This document shows positions 54,175 through 63,179 of a stretch of DNA of 64,000 nucleotides, one piece after another; within the stretch, counting starts at the first letter, position 1; each line of letters opens with the position of its first letter. The notes beneath the pieces are model-generated. The model saw only the letters and a list, made by a program, of their open reading frames with translations, did not search any database and was not told the origin of the DNA. Source of the stretch: Mycolicibacterium hodleri (GTDB lineage: Bacteria > Actinomycetota > Actinomycetes > Mycobacteriales > Mycobacteriaceae); contig NZ_RCZG01000004.1 of NCBI RefSeq assembly GCF_006439015.1, forward strand, positions 186,001-250,000, written 5' to 3'. A program made the position numbers and the translations under genes.

Positions 54175-54782
54175 CGTCCGTGGTGGCGACGGTGGATGGC
54201 GCGGAGGTGCTCGTCAGCGAGGTCGATGCGAGTGAGGAGCGGCTGCGATCAACGCGGCTCGCGAATGCGCTGCCGCGGTCGGGCACCAGCGAGGGACGCC
54301 AACTCCGGCGCTGGCTCACGCAGGTGCTGGTGACGTCGCGAGTGGTCGCCGCCGAGGCGGAGGCGGCGGGGCTGACGGCCGACGGCGCGCCGACCGAAGC
54401 CGCGCTGCTTCCCCACGTGGCCGCCCAGCTCGAGATTGGCAGCGTGGCCGCGTCGGCGCTCGCGGACGGATTGGCGCGGGCGCTGTTCGTTCACGTCACC
54501 GCCGGCGTCGAGGTCACCGAGGACGAGGTCAGGGACTATCACTGCCGCAACCCCTTTCGCTTCGGCGGGTACGCACGCGGGAGCGGTGGCTGGCGCGGCC
54601 ACCCCGTCGCAGCCGTGTTCGCCGACGTGCGGTGTGACATCTCCGAGCACCTCGTGGCCGCGGCCCGGCGTCGTGAATTCCGGCGCTGGCTCGACGCCCG
54701 TCGTGCGGAGATGGTGCGCCTGTCGCCCGGGTACGAGCATCCCGGCGACCCCCGCCAACCCGACAACACCCACAAGCACTGA
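54171..54782 (+). CDS. 'FabD2-like' protein (Rv0649 position), resembles SurA/PpiC N-terminal foldase
   Basis: A 203-residue protein in the place of Rv0649, traditionally called FabD2 (malonyl-CoA:ACP transacylase). It has no GHSxGE acyltransferase motif. The start VVATVDGAEVLVSEVD and the later VTEDEVRDYHCRNPFRF resemble the chaperone segments of SurA/PpiC-type peptidyl-prolyl isomerases, and the end (FRRWLDARRAEMVRLSPGYEHPGDP) is a conserved tail of this mycobacterial family. The parvulin catalytic domain itself is missing or reduced. ATG overlaps the mannosidase stop and the TGA overlaps the kinase ATG, so expression is strictly coupled. True function open. Confidence 0.75.
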   Translation: MTSVVATVDGAEVLVSEVDASEERLRSTRLANALPRSGTSEGRQLRRWLTQVLVTSRVVAAEAEAAGLTADGAPTEAALLPHVAAQLEIGSVAASALADGLARALFVHVTAGVEVTEDEVRDYHCRNPFRFGGYARGSGGWRGHPVAAVFADVRCDISEHLVAAARRREFRRWLDARRAEMVRLSPGYEHPGDPRQPDNTHKH

Positions 54783-55690
54783 TGCCTGGCCGCCGGACCC
54801 TCGCCCTCGACATCGGCGGCACCAAGATCGCCGTCGGACTCCTTGACCCCGACGGGAACCTGATCCACCACGAGCAACTGCCGACACCCGACGAGGACGC
54901 CGAGGCCATCTGGTCGGTCGCCGACGGACTGCTAGCCGAGGCATTGTCCGCAGCCGACGGCGAGGTGCGCGGGGTGGGTATCGCATCGGCGGGGCCCATC
55001 GATCTGCCGACCGGTACGGTCAGCCCGATCAACATCACTGCGTGGCAACACTTTCCGATCGTTGATCGGGTCGGGGCCGCCACCGGTCTGCCCGTGCGAC
55101 TCGGCGGTGATGGGCTGTGCATGGCGATGGGCGAGCGATGGCGCGGCGCAGGGCGGGATGCGCAGTTCATGCTGGGCATGGTCGTGTCGACCGGCATCGG
55201 AGGTGGTCTGGTGCTCGACGGCGCGCCCTACGACGGGCGGACCGGCAATGCCGGACACGTGGGCCACGTCGTCGTGGAGCCGGACGGGGCGCTCTGCACG
55301 TGTGGCGGCCACGGGTGCGTGGAGACCGTGGCGTCGGGCCCGCACCTGGCGCGCTGGGCCCGTGAGAACGGTTGGCAGGCGCCACCGGAGGCCGATGCGA
55401 AGGAACTCGCCGACGTGGCGAACGCGGGCGACCCGATTGCGCTGCAGGCCTTTCACCGCGGCGGCAACGCGATCGCCAGGATGATCGCCTCGGTCGCGGC
55501 GGTGTGCGACCTCGACCTGGTGGTGATCGGCGGCGGTGTCGCGAAATCCGGTGCACTGCTGTTCGATCCGTTACGGGAGGCGCTCGGGCACTATGCGGGT
55601 CTGGACTTCATCAAGGATCTGCGCGTGGTGACGGCCGAGCTCGGCGGGGACGCCGGACTGGTGGGTGCGGCGGCGCTCTTCAACGCCTGA
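54782..55690 (+). CDS. ROK-family sugar kinase (Rv0650-like)
   Basis: A 302-residue ROK kinase. The phosphate loop is LALDIGGTKIAVGLL (8-22); the catalytic Asp is in RLGGDGLCMAMGE (D110), where most ROK enzymes have NDAN. VVSTGIGGGLVLDG is the second nucleotide motif. GNAGHVGHVVVEPDG replaces the common GEIGH, and the zinc site is CTCGGHGCVE (C172, C174, C179). It probably phosphorylates glucose or mannose released by the mannosidase upstream. Start TGATG overlap with the preceding gene. Confidence 0.9.
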   Translation: MPGRRTLALDIGGTKIAVGLLDPDGNLIHHEQLPTPDEDAEAIWSVADGLLAEALSAADGEVRGVGIASAGPIDLPTGTVSPINITAWQHFPIVDRVGAATGLPVRLGGDGLCMAMGERWRGAGRDAQFMLGMVVSTGIGGGLVLDGAPYDGRTGNAGHVGHVVVEPDGALCTCGGHGCVETVASGPHLARWARENGWQAPPEADAKELADVANAGDPIALQAFHRGGNAIARMIASVAAVCDLDLVVIGGGVAKSGALLFDPLREALGHYAGLDFIKDLRVVTAELGGDAGLVGAAALFNA

Positions 55691-55708
55691 CCAAGCGCGC
55701 CCCGAAGC

Positions 55709-56974
55709 TCACTCCACGTCGTCCGGCACCGAGAACGGCTCGGTCGGCGTCTCCACGACCATCAACTGGGCTGCCGAATCCGTCGGCACCACCCTGCGCG
55801 CCAACGCCATCAGCGCCCGCTCGGTGCCCACGTCCCGGCCGGCCTGCTCCGAGAGCAGCCAGCGCACCTCGAGCAGATCGCAGTACGCCTGGATTGCGGT
55901 GCCCGTGTGCCCGACCACCTCGTGGGCACGGTGCATCGTCGGCCTGACCAGTTCCATCACCCACAGTTGAGCGGCGGTGCGCTCGTCGACGTCGTGACCG
56001 GCTTCGGCACAGAGCTGAGCCTGGTAGGCCTGCAGGTCGCCGAGTAGATGCGTGGCCTGGCCCTCCCCGACGTCCAGGCCGGCGAGTTCGCGCAGTCGCG
56101 CGGAGTGGAAGCGACGGTCGCCGACGGCGACGTGCAGGCGGAGCTGATCGGCGCCCGCGGTGGTCGGTTGCAGCGACACCTCGTCGACCGCGAAGCCCAT
56201 CTCGTTGAGCTTGCGGATCCGACCCTCCACCCGATAGCGGTCCGCGTACCCGAACACCGGCTCCGCGTGCAGCAGGTCCCAGAGCCCCTCGTAACGCGTC
56301 CGCAGGCTGAGTGCCTCGCCAATTAGCTGGTCCCGCAACGAGTTACCGCCATCGATCCGGGCGGCGATGTCCATGAGCCCCGCCGCGACGTTCTCCACCA
56401 TCACGTCGACGTCGAGCGCCCGCTGACCTGGTGACAGGTGCGGATGAACCTCACTGGTCTCGGCGTCGACCAGGGACGCCTGCAGCACTTGACCGTCGCG
56501 GACGAACAGCGTGTTGGCCAGTGAGCAGTCTCCCCAGAACACGCCATGCCGATGCAGTTCCACCAGCAGCGACGCCATGCCGTCGAGCAACCGGGAACGC
56601 TGTTTGGGGGCATCGGGCGGCAGCCGCAGGAACAGTCGCCGGTACTGCCACGACCCCGCCAGATACCGGGTCAGGAGGATCGCGGTGTCGAACTCGGGTT
56701 GCTGCACCAGTCCGGCCGCGCGCACCGCGTTCAGGTGCATCTCCTCGATTCGCCCGAGCACGTCGTACTCGCGCACCCCGATGCGCGGCGGCAGTTCCTT
56801 CAGCGCCCAGAGGGCACCGTCGCACTCGACGAACTTCACCAGGTGTCTGCTGGGTCCGACGTCCATCTCCCGGATCGGGACGTCGGGCATCAGCCACTCG
56901 GCGAGCGGGCGCTCCCACGGTAGGGAAAGCAGGTCGGCAGATGGTGATCGCAGCCGCAGCTCTGGTGCGGCCAC
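55709..56974 (-). CDS. DUF4032-domain kinase-like protein
   Basis: A 421-residue protein. The first 290 residues resemble a lipopolysaccharide-kinase/RIO-like fold: LVKFVECDGALWALKELPPR (lysine), LVELHRHGVFWGDCSLANTLF (HxDxxxxN-like with Cys/Asp) and ASLVDAETSEVHP (metal Asp). The DUF4032 C-terminal domain follows. Conserved in actinobacteria beside sugar ABC transporters; activity unproven. The frame is open to 57103, but that part overlaps the ABC ATPase gene; GTG at 56974 with AGGGA ten bases upstream is chosen. It ends 18 bp from the convergent ROK kinase gene. Confidence 0.8.
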   Translation of the reverse strand: MAAPELRLRSPSADLLSLPWERPLAEWLMPDVPIREMDVGPSRHLVKFVECDGALWALKELPPRIGVREYDVLGRIEEMHLNAVRAAGLVQQPEFDTAILLTRYLAGSWQYRRLFLRLPPDAPKQRSRLLDGMASLLVELHRHGVFWGDCSLANTLFVRDGQVLQASLVDAETSEVHPHLSPGQRALDVDVMVENVAAGLMDIAARIDGGNSLRDQLIGEALSLRTRYEGLWDLLHAEPVFGYADRYRVEGRIRKLNEMGFAVDEVSLQPTTAGADQLRLHVAVGDRRFHSARLRELAGLDVGEGQATHLLGDLQAYQAQLCAEAGHDVDERTAAQLWVMELVRPTMHRAHEVVGHTGTAIQAYCDLLEVRWLLSEQAGRDVGTERALMALARRVVPTDSAAQLMVVETPTEPFSVPDDVE

Positions 56975-56991
56975 GGTCGGTAGTTCCCTGC

Positions 56992-58200
56992 TTAACTCGC
57001 GGCGGCGGCGTGGCGCCCCGACGTGTCGCTGCTGTCGACGACCCGGGTCAGGTTCTCGCCAGAGGCGGCGTCGAACAGGTGAATTCGCTCGGCGTCGAGC
57101 CACAGCGTCGCCTTGTCGCCGTTGCGCACCCGGCTCAGCGGATCGAGTTCGACGCAGAGCTGGGTCCGCAGCTGTTCGCTGTCCAGCTCGTTCGCGAGTT
57201 CGGCCAGCTGCGTGACGATCTCGGCCGGTGCCTCGAACGGGACGAACGCATACTGTTCATTGCCCAACCACTCGGTGACGTCGATGGTGACGTCGAAGGT
57301 GACACCACGGGGCTTCTTGCCCGCGTCCACGAACTCGGCGTCTTCGAAGGCGCCGGGACGGATGCCTGCGATGTAGGCCTCGCCGTCCTTGACCGCATTG
57401 CGCCACTCATCTCGCAGGGGAACGCTGACGAATGGGAGCTCTACCCGATCACCGTTGACGCGGGCCGGCACGAAGTTCATCGGAGGAGACCCGATGAACC
57501 CGGCGACGAACAGGTTGACGGGCTGGTCGTAGAGCTCACGCGGGCTCGCGATCTGTTGCAGCACACCCTTCTTCAGCACTGCGACCCGGTCACCGAGCGT
57601 CATGGCCTCGGTCTGGTCGTGGGTGACGTACACGGTGGTGATCCCGAGGCGGCGCTGCAACCGCAGGATCTCGGTCCGCATCTGACCGCGCAGCTTGGCG
57701 TCGAGGTTGCTCAGCGGCTCGTCGAACAGGAACGCGTCGGCTTGGCGCACGATCGCCCGGCCCATCGCCACCCGCTGGCGTTGACCGCCGGAGAGGTTGG
57801 CGGGCTTGCGGTCGAGGTGTTCGACCAGGTCCAGCGTCTCGGCGGCATCGGTCACCAGCTTGCGGATCTCGTCGTCGGAGTGCTTGCCGGACAACCGAAG
57901 TGGAAAGGCGATGTTCTCGAATACCGTCAGGTGCGGGTAGAGCGCGTAGTTCTGGAACACCATCGCCAGATTGCGGTCCCGGGGCGCCTTGTCGTTGACC
58001 CGGTTGTCGCCGATCATCATGTCGCCCGAGGTGATGTCTTCAAGCCCGACGATCATCCGCAGCAGGGTCGACTTCCCGCACCCCGACGGGCCGACCAGGA
58101 TCATGAACTCGCCGTCGGCGACGTCGATGCTCACGTCGTTGACGGCGGGGAAGCCGTCACCGTACTTCTTCACGATGTTGCGCATGGTGATTGCTGCCAT
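56992..58200 (-). CDS. Sugar ABC transporter ATPase (MalK/UgpC/SugC type)
   Basis: A 402-residue ABC ATPase of the carbohydrate-uptake-1 family. Walker A is GPSGCGKST, Q-loop VFQNYALYPH, signature LSGGQRQRVAMGRA, Walker B AFLFDEPLSNLD, H-loop VTHDQTEA. The C-terminal 160 residues form the OB-fold regulatory domain, somewhat longer than usual. It powers uptake through the two permeases encoded just upstream and is the last transporter gene of the operon, two bases after the second permease. The related M. tuberculosis system LpqY-SugABC imports trehalose. Confidence 0.92.
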   Translation of the reverse strand: MAAITMRNIVKKYGDGFPAVNDVSIDVADGEFMILVGPSGCGKSTLLRMIVGLEDITSGDMMIGDNRVNDKAPRDRNLAMVFQNYALYPHLTVFENIAFPLRLSGKHSDDEIRKLVTDAAETLDLVEHLDRKPANLSGGQRQRVAMGRAIVRQADAFLFDEPLSNLDAKLRGQMRTEILRLQRRLGITTVYVTHDQTEAMTLGDRVAVLKKGVLQQIASPRELYDQPVNLFVAGFIGSPPMNFVPARVNGDRVELPFVSVPLRDEWRNAVKDGEAYIAGIRPGAFEDAEFVDAGKKPRGVTFDVTIDVTEWLGNEQYAFVPFEAPAEIVTQLAELANELDSEQLRTQLCVELDPLSRVRNGDKATLWLDAERIHLFDAASGENLTRVVDSSDTSGRHAAAAS

Positions 58201-58202
58201 GG

Positions 58203-59036
58203 TTATCCCTTCACTGCGCCGGAGGTGAGTCCGGCGACGATGCGGCGCTGAAAGACGAGAACGAGGATGACGACGGGGATGGTGACGATCACCGAAGCCG
58301 CCATGATGTACGGAACGGGCGACTCGAAGTAGGAGGCGCCCTGGAAGAACGCCAACGCCGCCGGAACGGTGCGGGCACTGTCGGTGGACGTCAGCGAGAT
58401 GGCGAACAGGAAGTCGTTCCAGCAGAAGAAGAACGTCAGGATCGCGGTGGTGAACACCCCGGGAGCCGCCAGCGGCACGATCACCTTGCGGAACGCCTGC
58501 CACGCCGTGGCGCCGTCGACCTGAGCGGCGTGCTCCATCTCCCACGGGATCTGCCGGAAGAACGCCGACATGGTCCAGATCGACAGGGGCAGAGCGAAGG
58601 TCAGGTACGGGATGATCAACCCGATCCAGGTGTCGTAGATGCCCAGCCCGCGCCACATGTCGAACAACGGACCGACCAGTGCCGCCTGCGGGAACATCGC
58701 GATGCCGAGCGCGAGCGACAACAGCACCTTCTTGCCGCGAAACTCAAGGCGCGCAATGGCATACGCCGCGAACATCGCGATGATGACCGAGATGACCGTG
58801 GCAACGATCGCGATGCCGATCGAGTTGATCAGCGCGTGAACGAACAGTGAGTTGCCGAAGATCTGGGCGAAGTTGTCGAGCGTGAAGCTGGTCGGCAGGA
58901 ACTGCGGCTTGCCCGACACGATGTCCGACGGCGGCTTGAAGGCCAAGCTGATCATCCACAGCAGCGGAAAGAAGCTGTAGAAGACGATGATGAGACCGGC
59001 GATGGTCCACCGGCGGTCGGTCTTGGTGGAGTTCAC
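58203..59036 (-). CDS. Sugar ABC transporter permease (SugB/MalG type)
   Basis: A 277-residue permease with six transmembrane segments. The EAA loop that docks the ATPase is EMEHAAQVDGATAWQAFRKVIVPLAAPG. GTG start at 59036 overlaps the preceding stop by one base; the open frame continues far upstream but that is the shadow of the other permease gene. It forms the channel together with the next permease. Confidence 0.92.
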   Translation of the reverse strand: MNSTKTDRRWTIAGLIIVFYSFFPLLWMISLAFKPPSDIVSGKPQFLPTSFTLDNFAQIFGNSLFVHALINSIGIAIVATVISVIIAMFAAYAIARLEFRGKKVLLSLALGIAMFPQAALVGPLFDMWRGLGIYDTWIGLIIPYLTFALPLSIWTMSAFFRQIPWEMEHAAQVDGATAWQAFRKVIVPLAAPGVFTTAILTFFFCWNDFLFAISLTSTDSARTVPAALAFFQGASYFESPVPYIMAASVIVTIPVVILVLVFQRRIVAGLTSGAVKG

Positions 59037-59965
59037 TAGTCGCCCCTGACTTGTGACAGGTCGGTCTTGAAGATCTTGATGAAGATCCATGCGATCACCA
59101 CGACGGTGAAGAACAGCACTACCGAGACCGCAGACCCCATCCCGAGATTCACCAGCGTGACGTTCTGCCGGTAGGCCAGGAACGAGATGGTCTCGGTGTT
59201 GTTGGCGCCGTTGGTCATGACGTACGGATTGTCGAAGATGCGCCAGGCATCGAGGGTGCGAAATAGCAGCGCCACCATGATGGCGGCCTTCATGTTCGGC
59301 AGCGTGATCTTCCACAGGCGTTGCCAGGCCGTGGCCCCGTCGACCTTGGCCGCTTCCTGCATGTCCTCGGGCACTTGGACCAGACCGGCCAGCAGCAGCA
59401 GCGAGATGAACGGCGTCGTCTTCCAGATCTCTGACAGGCAGATCACGAAGATCGCCGACCAGCGATCGCCGAACCAGTCGAACGCACCAAGATGGAGCCA
59501 CTGGTTGACGAAGCCGGCGTCGATCGCGAAGGCGTAGCGCCAGATGAAGGCCGACACCACGGTCACGATCCCGTAGGGGATCAGGATGGCCGTGCGCAGC
59601 GGGCCGCGGCCGCGGACGATGCGCAGCATCACGAACGCGAACCCGAAACCGACGACCAGCTCGACGGCGACCGTCACGACGGTGATCGCCAGCGTCGTGA
59701 CGAAGTCGTTCCACCACACCGGGTCGGTGAGAATCACCAGATAATTGCTCAGTCCGACGAAGCTGCGGCCCTGCGGGTCGGTGAGCCGGAAGTTGTACAG
59801 CGACAGCACCAGTGCGTAGCCCAGCGGGTAGGCGGTGACGAGCAGCATCACCACGTACGACGGCAGGGTCAGATAGATGCCGAGGCGACGCTCGCCACGA
59901 ACTCGTTCACTCGTGACCGGCTTGGCTGATTCCTTTTGGGCGGGTGCCTTCTCGACCATCGTCAC
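59036..59965 (-). CDS. Sugar ABC transporter permease (SugA/MalF type)
   Basis: A 309-residue permease with six helices after a polar N-terminus (QKESAKPVTSERVRGERR). The EAA loop is DMQEAAKVDGATAWQRLWKITLPNMKA. GTG at 59965 overlaps the stop of the binding-protein gene (GTGA); ATG two codons later is an alternative. It pairs with the SugB-like permease. Confidence 0.92.
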   Translation of the reverse strand: MTMVEKAPAQKESAKPVTSERVRGERRLGIYLTLPSYVVMLLVTAYPLGYALVLSLYNFRLTDPQGRSFVGLSNYLVILTDPVWWNDFVTTLAITVVTVAVELVVGFGFAFVMLRIVRGRGPLRTAILIPYGIVTVVSAFIWRYAFAIDAGFVNQWLHLGAFDWFGDRWSAIFVICLSEIWKTTPFISLLLLAGLVQVPEDMQEAAKVDGATAWQRLWKITLPNMKAAIMVALLFRTLDAWRIFDNPYVMTNGANNTETISFLAYRQNVTLVNLGMGSAVSVVLFFTVVVIAWIFIKIFKTDLSQVRGD

Positions 59966-61272
59966 AGCAGCCGCCTCCCCGCCAGCACGTCGGCCATGAA
60001 TTTGTCTGTCTCCTCTGGGGTTTGCGCGTTCACCGACGCCGGCGGGTGCCAGGTCTGGGTGATCGCCCCGGCGATGTCGGTGTAGAAGGGCGACAGCGGC
60101 CGCGGACCGCCCTCGGCGATGGATTCCCGGATCAGGTCCGCATTGGCGTATTCCTTGCGGATGTCGGGGCTGTCATAGGACGCGGCGTAGGGCGAGGGCT
60201 CGCTCTCGTCAAGCATGTACTGCGTGGCCTTCGGTTCGGCGTTGATGCACTCCACCAACGCGACCGCCTGGTCGGGGTGCTTCGAATAGGCGCCGACACC
60301 CAGGTTGGCTCCGCCGAGTGGCGGTGCACTGGGACGGTCCGCGGACACCCTGGGGTAACGGGCCCAGCCGATGTCGTCGACGACGGCTTGGTCGAGCGTT
60401 CCCTCCTTTGCTGCGCTGCGGGCGGCCGCCAGCACGTACGGCCAGTTGAGCATGAACATGCCCTGCTCCGACTGGAACGTCGCGCGGGCCTGCTCCTCCG
60501 CGGCGTTGGAAAGGTCGACGGGAGCCGCACTGGAACGTGCGAGATTGCCCACGATCTCGGCGGCCTTCTCTCCGGCGGGGCTCGCAAGGGACGGCTTGGC
60601 GTTGCGTCCCGCCTGGACGTCCTGAAGTACTTCACCGCCGCCGGACAGTACCAGCGCGTTGATCCAGACCATGTAGCCCTCGTACCGCTGACCCTGTGTC
60701 GAGATCTTCTTGCCCTGGCTCACAGCGGCTTTCAACATCTCATCCCAGGTGAAGCTCTCGCTGGTGGGATCTACACCTGCCGCAGCCGCCTGCGACTTCC
60801 GATACCAGAGCAACTGGGCGTTCGACTTGTAGGGCGCGCCGTACAGCTTGTCGTCCCACATTCCCGTCTTCACCGGCGCGGGCAGCATCCCGGCGGTGAG
60901 GCGCCCCGCTTCTGCTGCGGTGTACGGGCGCAGGAAGCCGGCATGGGAGAACTCGGCGGTGAACACCACGTCCATGCTCACGACGTCGATGGAGGTATCG
61001 CCGGCCGCGAGGCGTCGGACCATCTGCTCGCGTTGCGCGGTGGCAGTGCTTGGCAGCGATTCGATCCGCACTCGGTAGGCGCCGCCCGACGCGTCCGCGC
61101 ACTGTTGCGCGCGTGCGGCCGAACCGCCGTTGTCGGGCAGGATGTACCACGTCAAGCTCGGCGGGCCGCCGTCGCTGCCGCATCCGGTCAACAGGGTGGC
61201 AGCCAGTACTGGCGCGCTGGCCAGCGCGAGTATCCGTCGCCGTCGTGAACGGGCGAATTGAAATCGTTTCAT
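59962..61272 (-). CDS. Sugar-binding lipoprotein of the ABC importer (LpqY-like)
   Basis: A 436-residue extracytoplasmic solute-binding protein. A basic start (MKRFQFARSRRRR) and hydrophobic segment lead to the lipobox LLTGC (Cys31). The mature part is an SBP-1 family fold: VVSMDVVFTAEFSHAGFL, YGAPYKSNAQLLWYRK, MVWINALVLSGGGEVL, FMLNWPYV and PPLGGANLGVGAYSKHP correspond to conserved stretches in LpqY and maltose/trehalose-binding proteins. Substrate is probably an alpha-glucoside such as trehalose or maltooligosaccharide, given the adjacent alpha-glucosidase. ATG at 61272 is chosen with GAGG upstream; the frame is open to 61353. Confidence 0.88.
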   Translation of the reverse strand: MKRFQFARSRRRRILALASAPVLAATLLTGCGSDGGPPSLTWYILPDNGGSAARAQQCADASGGAYRVRIESLPSTATAQREQMVRRLAAGDTSIDVVSMDVVFTAEFSHAGFLRPYTAAEAGRLTAGMLPAPVKTGMWDDKLYGAPYKSNAQLLWYRKSQAAAAGVDPTSESFTWDEMLKAAVSQGKKISTQGQRYEGYMVWINALVLSGGGEVLQDVQAGRNAKPSLASPAGEKAAEIVGNLARSSAAPVDLSNAAEEQARATFQSEQGMFMLNWPYVLAAARSAAKEGTLDQAVVDDIGWARYPRVSADRPSAPPLGGANLGVGAYSKHPDQAVALVECINAEPKATQYMLDESEPSPYAASYDSPDIRKEYANADLIRESIAEGGPRPLSPFYTDIAGAITQTWHPPASVNAQTPEETDKFMADVLAGRRLL

Positions 61273-61529
61273 GCGTCCTCGTCTGTCGATCAGTAAGCTA
61301 CGGAGGGTCACGAACAGCCATTTCGACTTGTACCCGAGTGTGGCACACCTCACACCAGGTTTGGCGGGTTGCCCATGCTTGACGGCGCGCCGTTCGGGTG
61401 CTCGCGGGGCGAGTCATCGAAACCCCTTGCAGAACTGCGATTCCCGCACGAAGAGACGCCTTAGGGTATTAGCTGCGAACGCATCCGGGTAGTTCGGACC
61501 GACGTTGACGAACCGAGCAGAGGAGAACC

Positions 61530-63170
61530 GTGGTCCCCGTCGAATCCTGGTGGCAGACCGCCGTGGTCTATCAGGTCTACATCCGCAGTTTCGCCGACGG
61601 GAACGGCGATGGCATCGGCGACGTCGCCGGTCTGCGCGACCGACTGCCGTACCTGGCGCGTCTAGGTGTCGACGCGATCTGGATCAATCCCTGGTACCCG
61701 TCACCGATGGCCGATGCCGGCTACGACGTATCCGACTACCGGGAGATCGAGCCGGTGTACGGAACTCTCGCCGAGGCCCACCGATTGATCGCCGAGGCGC
61801 ACGAGGCGGGGATTCGCGTGTTGCTCGACATCGTTCCGAACCACAGCTCCGACCACCACGCCTGGTTCACCGCAGCGCTCGCGGACGAACCGGACGCCCG
61901 GCAGCGCTACCACTTCCGGCCGGGGAGGGGCGCCGACGGGGAACTGCCACCCAACGACTGGCGGAGCGTATTCGGCGGGCAAGCCTGGACCAGGGTGGCG
62001 GACGGCGACTGGTACCTGCACCTATTCGCCCCGGGCCAGCCGGACCTCAACTGGGAGAACCCCGAGGTCCGTGCCGAATTCGAGGACGTGCTGGCGTTCT
62101 GGTTCGACAAGGGTGTCGACGGGTTCCGCATCGACGTCGCACACGGACTGGTGAAGGCCGACGGGTTGCCCGACGGCGGGACCGGAGACGACACCGCGCC
62201 GACGCTGGTCCAGCACAACGCCTCGCACCCCGCGTGGGACCAGGACGGCGTGCACGACGTCTATCGCGGCTGGCGCGAGGTGGCGAATCGCTATGCGCCG
62301 GAGCGGATCTTCATCGCAGAGGCGTGGGTGCCCAGCAACGAGCGACTGGCGAGGTACCTGCGGCCCGACGAATTGCACACCGCGTTTCAATTCGACTTCT
62401 TGCGCGCGCCGTGGCGGGCCGACGTTCTGCAGGAGGTCGTCGACGAGGCGATCGCGGTCGCGGCGACCGTCGGCGCCCCGCCGACCTGGGTGCTGTCCAA
62501 CCACGACGTCACCCGCACGGTCACGCGGTACTCCCGGTCGCAGCCGGAGCACCTCATCGAAACCGATTGGGAGCGGGCGCGTTGGAGCAAGGAGACGCCC
62601 GACTACGAAGCTGGTCTGCGCCGAGCCAGGGCAGCGGCGCTCGTGCAGCTGGCCCTACCGGGAACGGCCTACGTCTACCAGGGCGAGGAACTCGGCCTCG
62701 AGGAGGTCGAGGATCTGCCGGACGAGGTTCGCCAGGATCCGATGTGGGAGCAGTCGGGCTTCACCGACGTCGGCCGTGACGGGTGTCGGGTTCCGCTGCC
62801 GTGGGCGGATGACGTTGCACCCTATGGCTTCTCGCTCAGCAAGGACGTTCAGACCTGGCTGCCCCAGCCGCCGCACTGGCCCTCGAAGACTGCTGAGGCT
62901 CAGGACGGCGATCCCCATTCGACGCTGAACCTCTACCGCGACGCGCTGTCTGCGCGGGCGGCGATCTGGGTGGACTCCGGCGACCTCGAGTGGATCGCGA
63001 CCACACCCGAGGTGGCGGCATTCCGGCGCGGCCGGGCGCAATGCTGGGTCAACACGGGCGAGATCCCGGTGGACCTGCCCGCGGACGCCGAGGTGGTCCT
63101 GGCATCGGTGCCGGGCACGGGAACTCAGCTTCCTCCGGACTCGGCCGTCTGGCTGATCGCCGGGGCGTGA
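61530..63170 (+). CDS. GH13 alpha-glucosidase (AglA-like)
   Basis: A 546-residue GH13 enzyme. Conserved regions: DIVPNHSS at 100-107, nucleophile D202 in GFRIDVAHG, acid/base E264 in IAEAWVPSN, and transition-state D326 in SNHDVTR. Length and motifs fit oligo-1,6-glucosidase/alpha-glucosidase; M. tuberculosis AglA has the same length. No signal peptide, so it acts on imported oligosaccharides. The start is GTG at 61530 with AGGAG five bases upstream. It is divergent from the ABC importer over 257 bp, so the two are probably co-regulated, although no regulator gene is beside them. Confidence 0.92.
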   Translation: MVPVESWWQTAVVYQVYIRSFADGNGDGIGDVAGLRDRLPYLARLGVDAIWINPWYPSPMADAGYDVSDYREIEPVYGTLAEAHRLIAEAHEAGIRVLLDIVPNHSSDHHAWFTAALADEPDARQRYHFRPGRGADGELPPNDWRSVFGGQAWTRVADGDWYLHLFAPGQPDLNWENPEVRAEFEDVLAFWFDKGVDGFRIDVAHGLVKADGLPDGGTGDDTAPTLVQHNASHPAWDQDGVHDVYRGWREVANRYAPERIFIAEAWVPSNERLARYLRPDELHTAFQFDFLRAPWRADVLQEVVDEAIAVAATVGAPPTWVLSNHDVTRTVTRYSRSQPEHLIETDWERARWSKETPDYEAGLRRARAAALVQLALPGTAYVYQGEELGLEEVEDLPDEVRQDPMWEQSGFTDVGRDGCRVPLPWADDVAPYGFSLSKDVQTWLPQPPHWPSKTAEAQDGDPHSTLNLYRDALSARAAIWVDSGDLEWIATTPEVAAFRRGRAQCWVNTGEIPVDLPADAEVVLASVPGTGTQLPPDSAVWLIAGA

Positions 63171-63179
63171 GTCGGTGAC

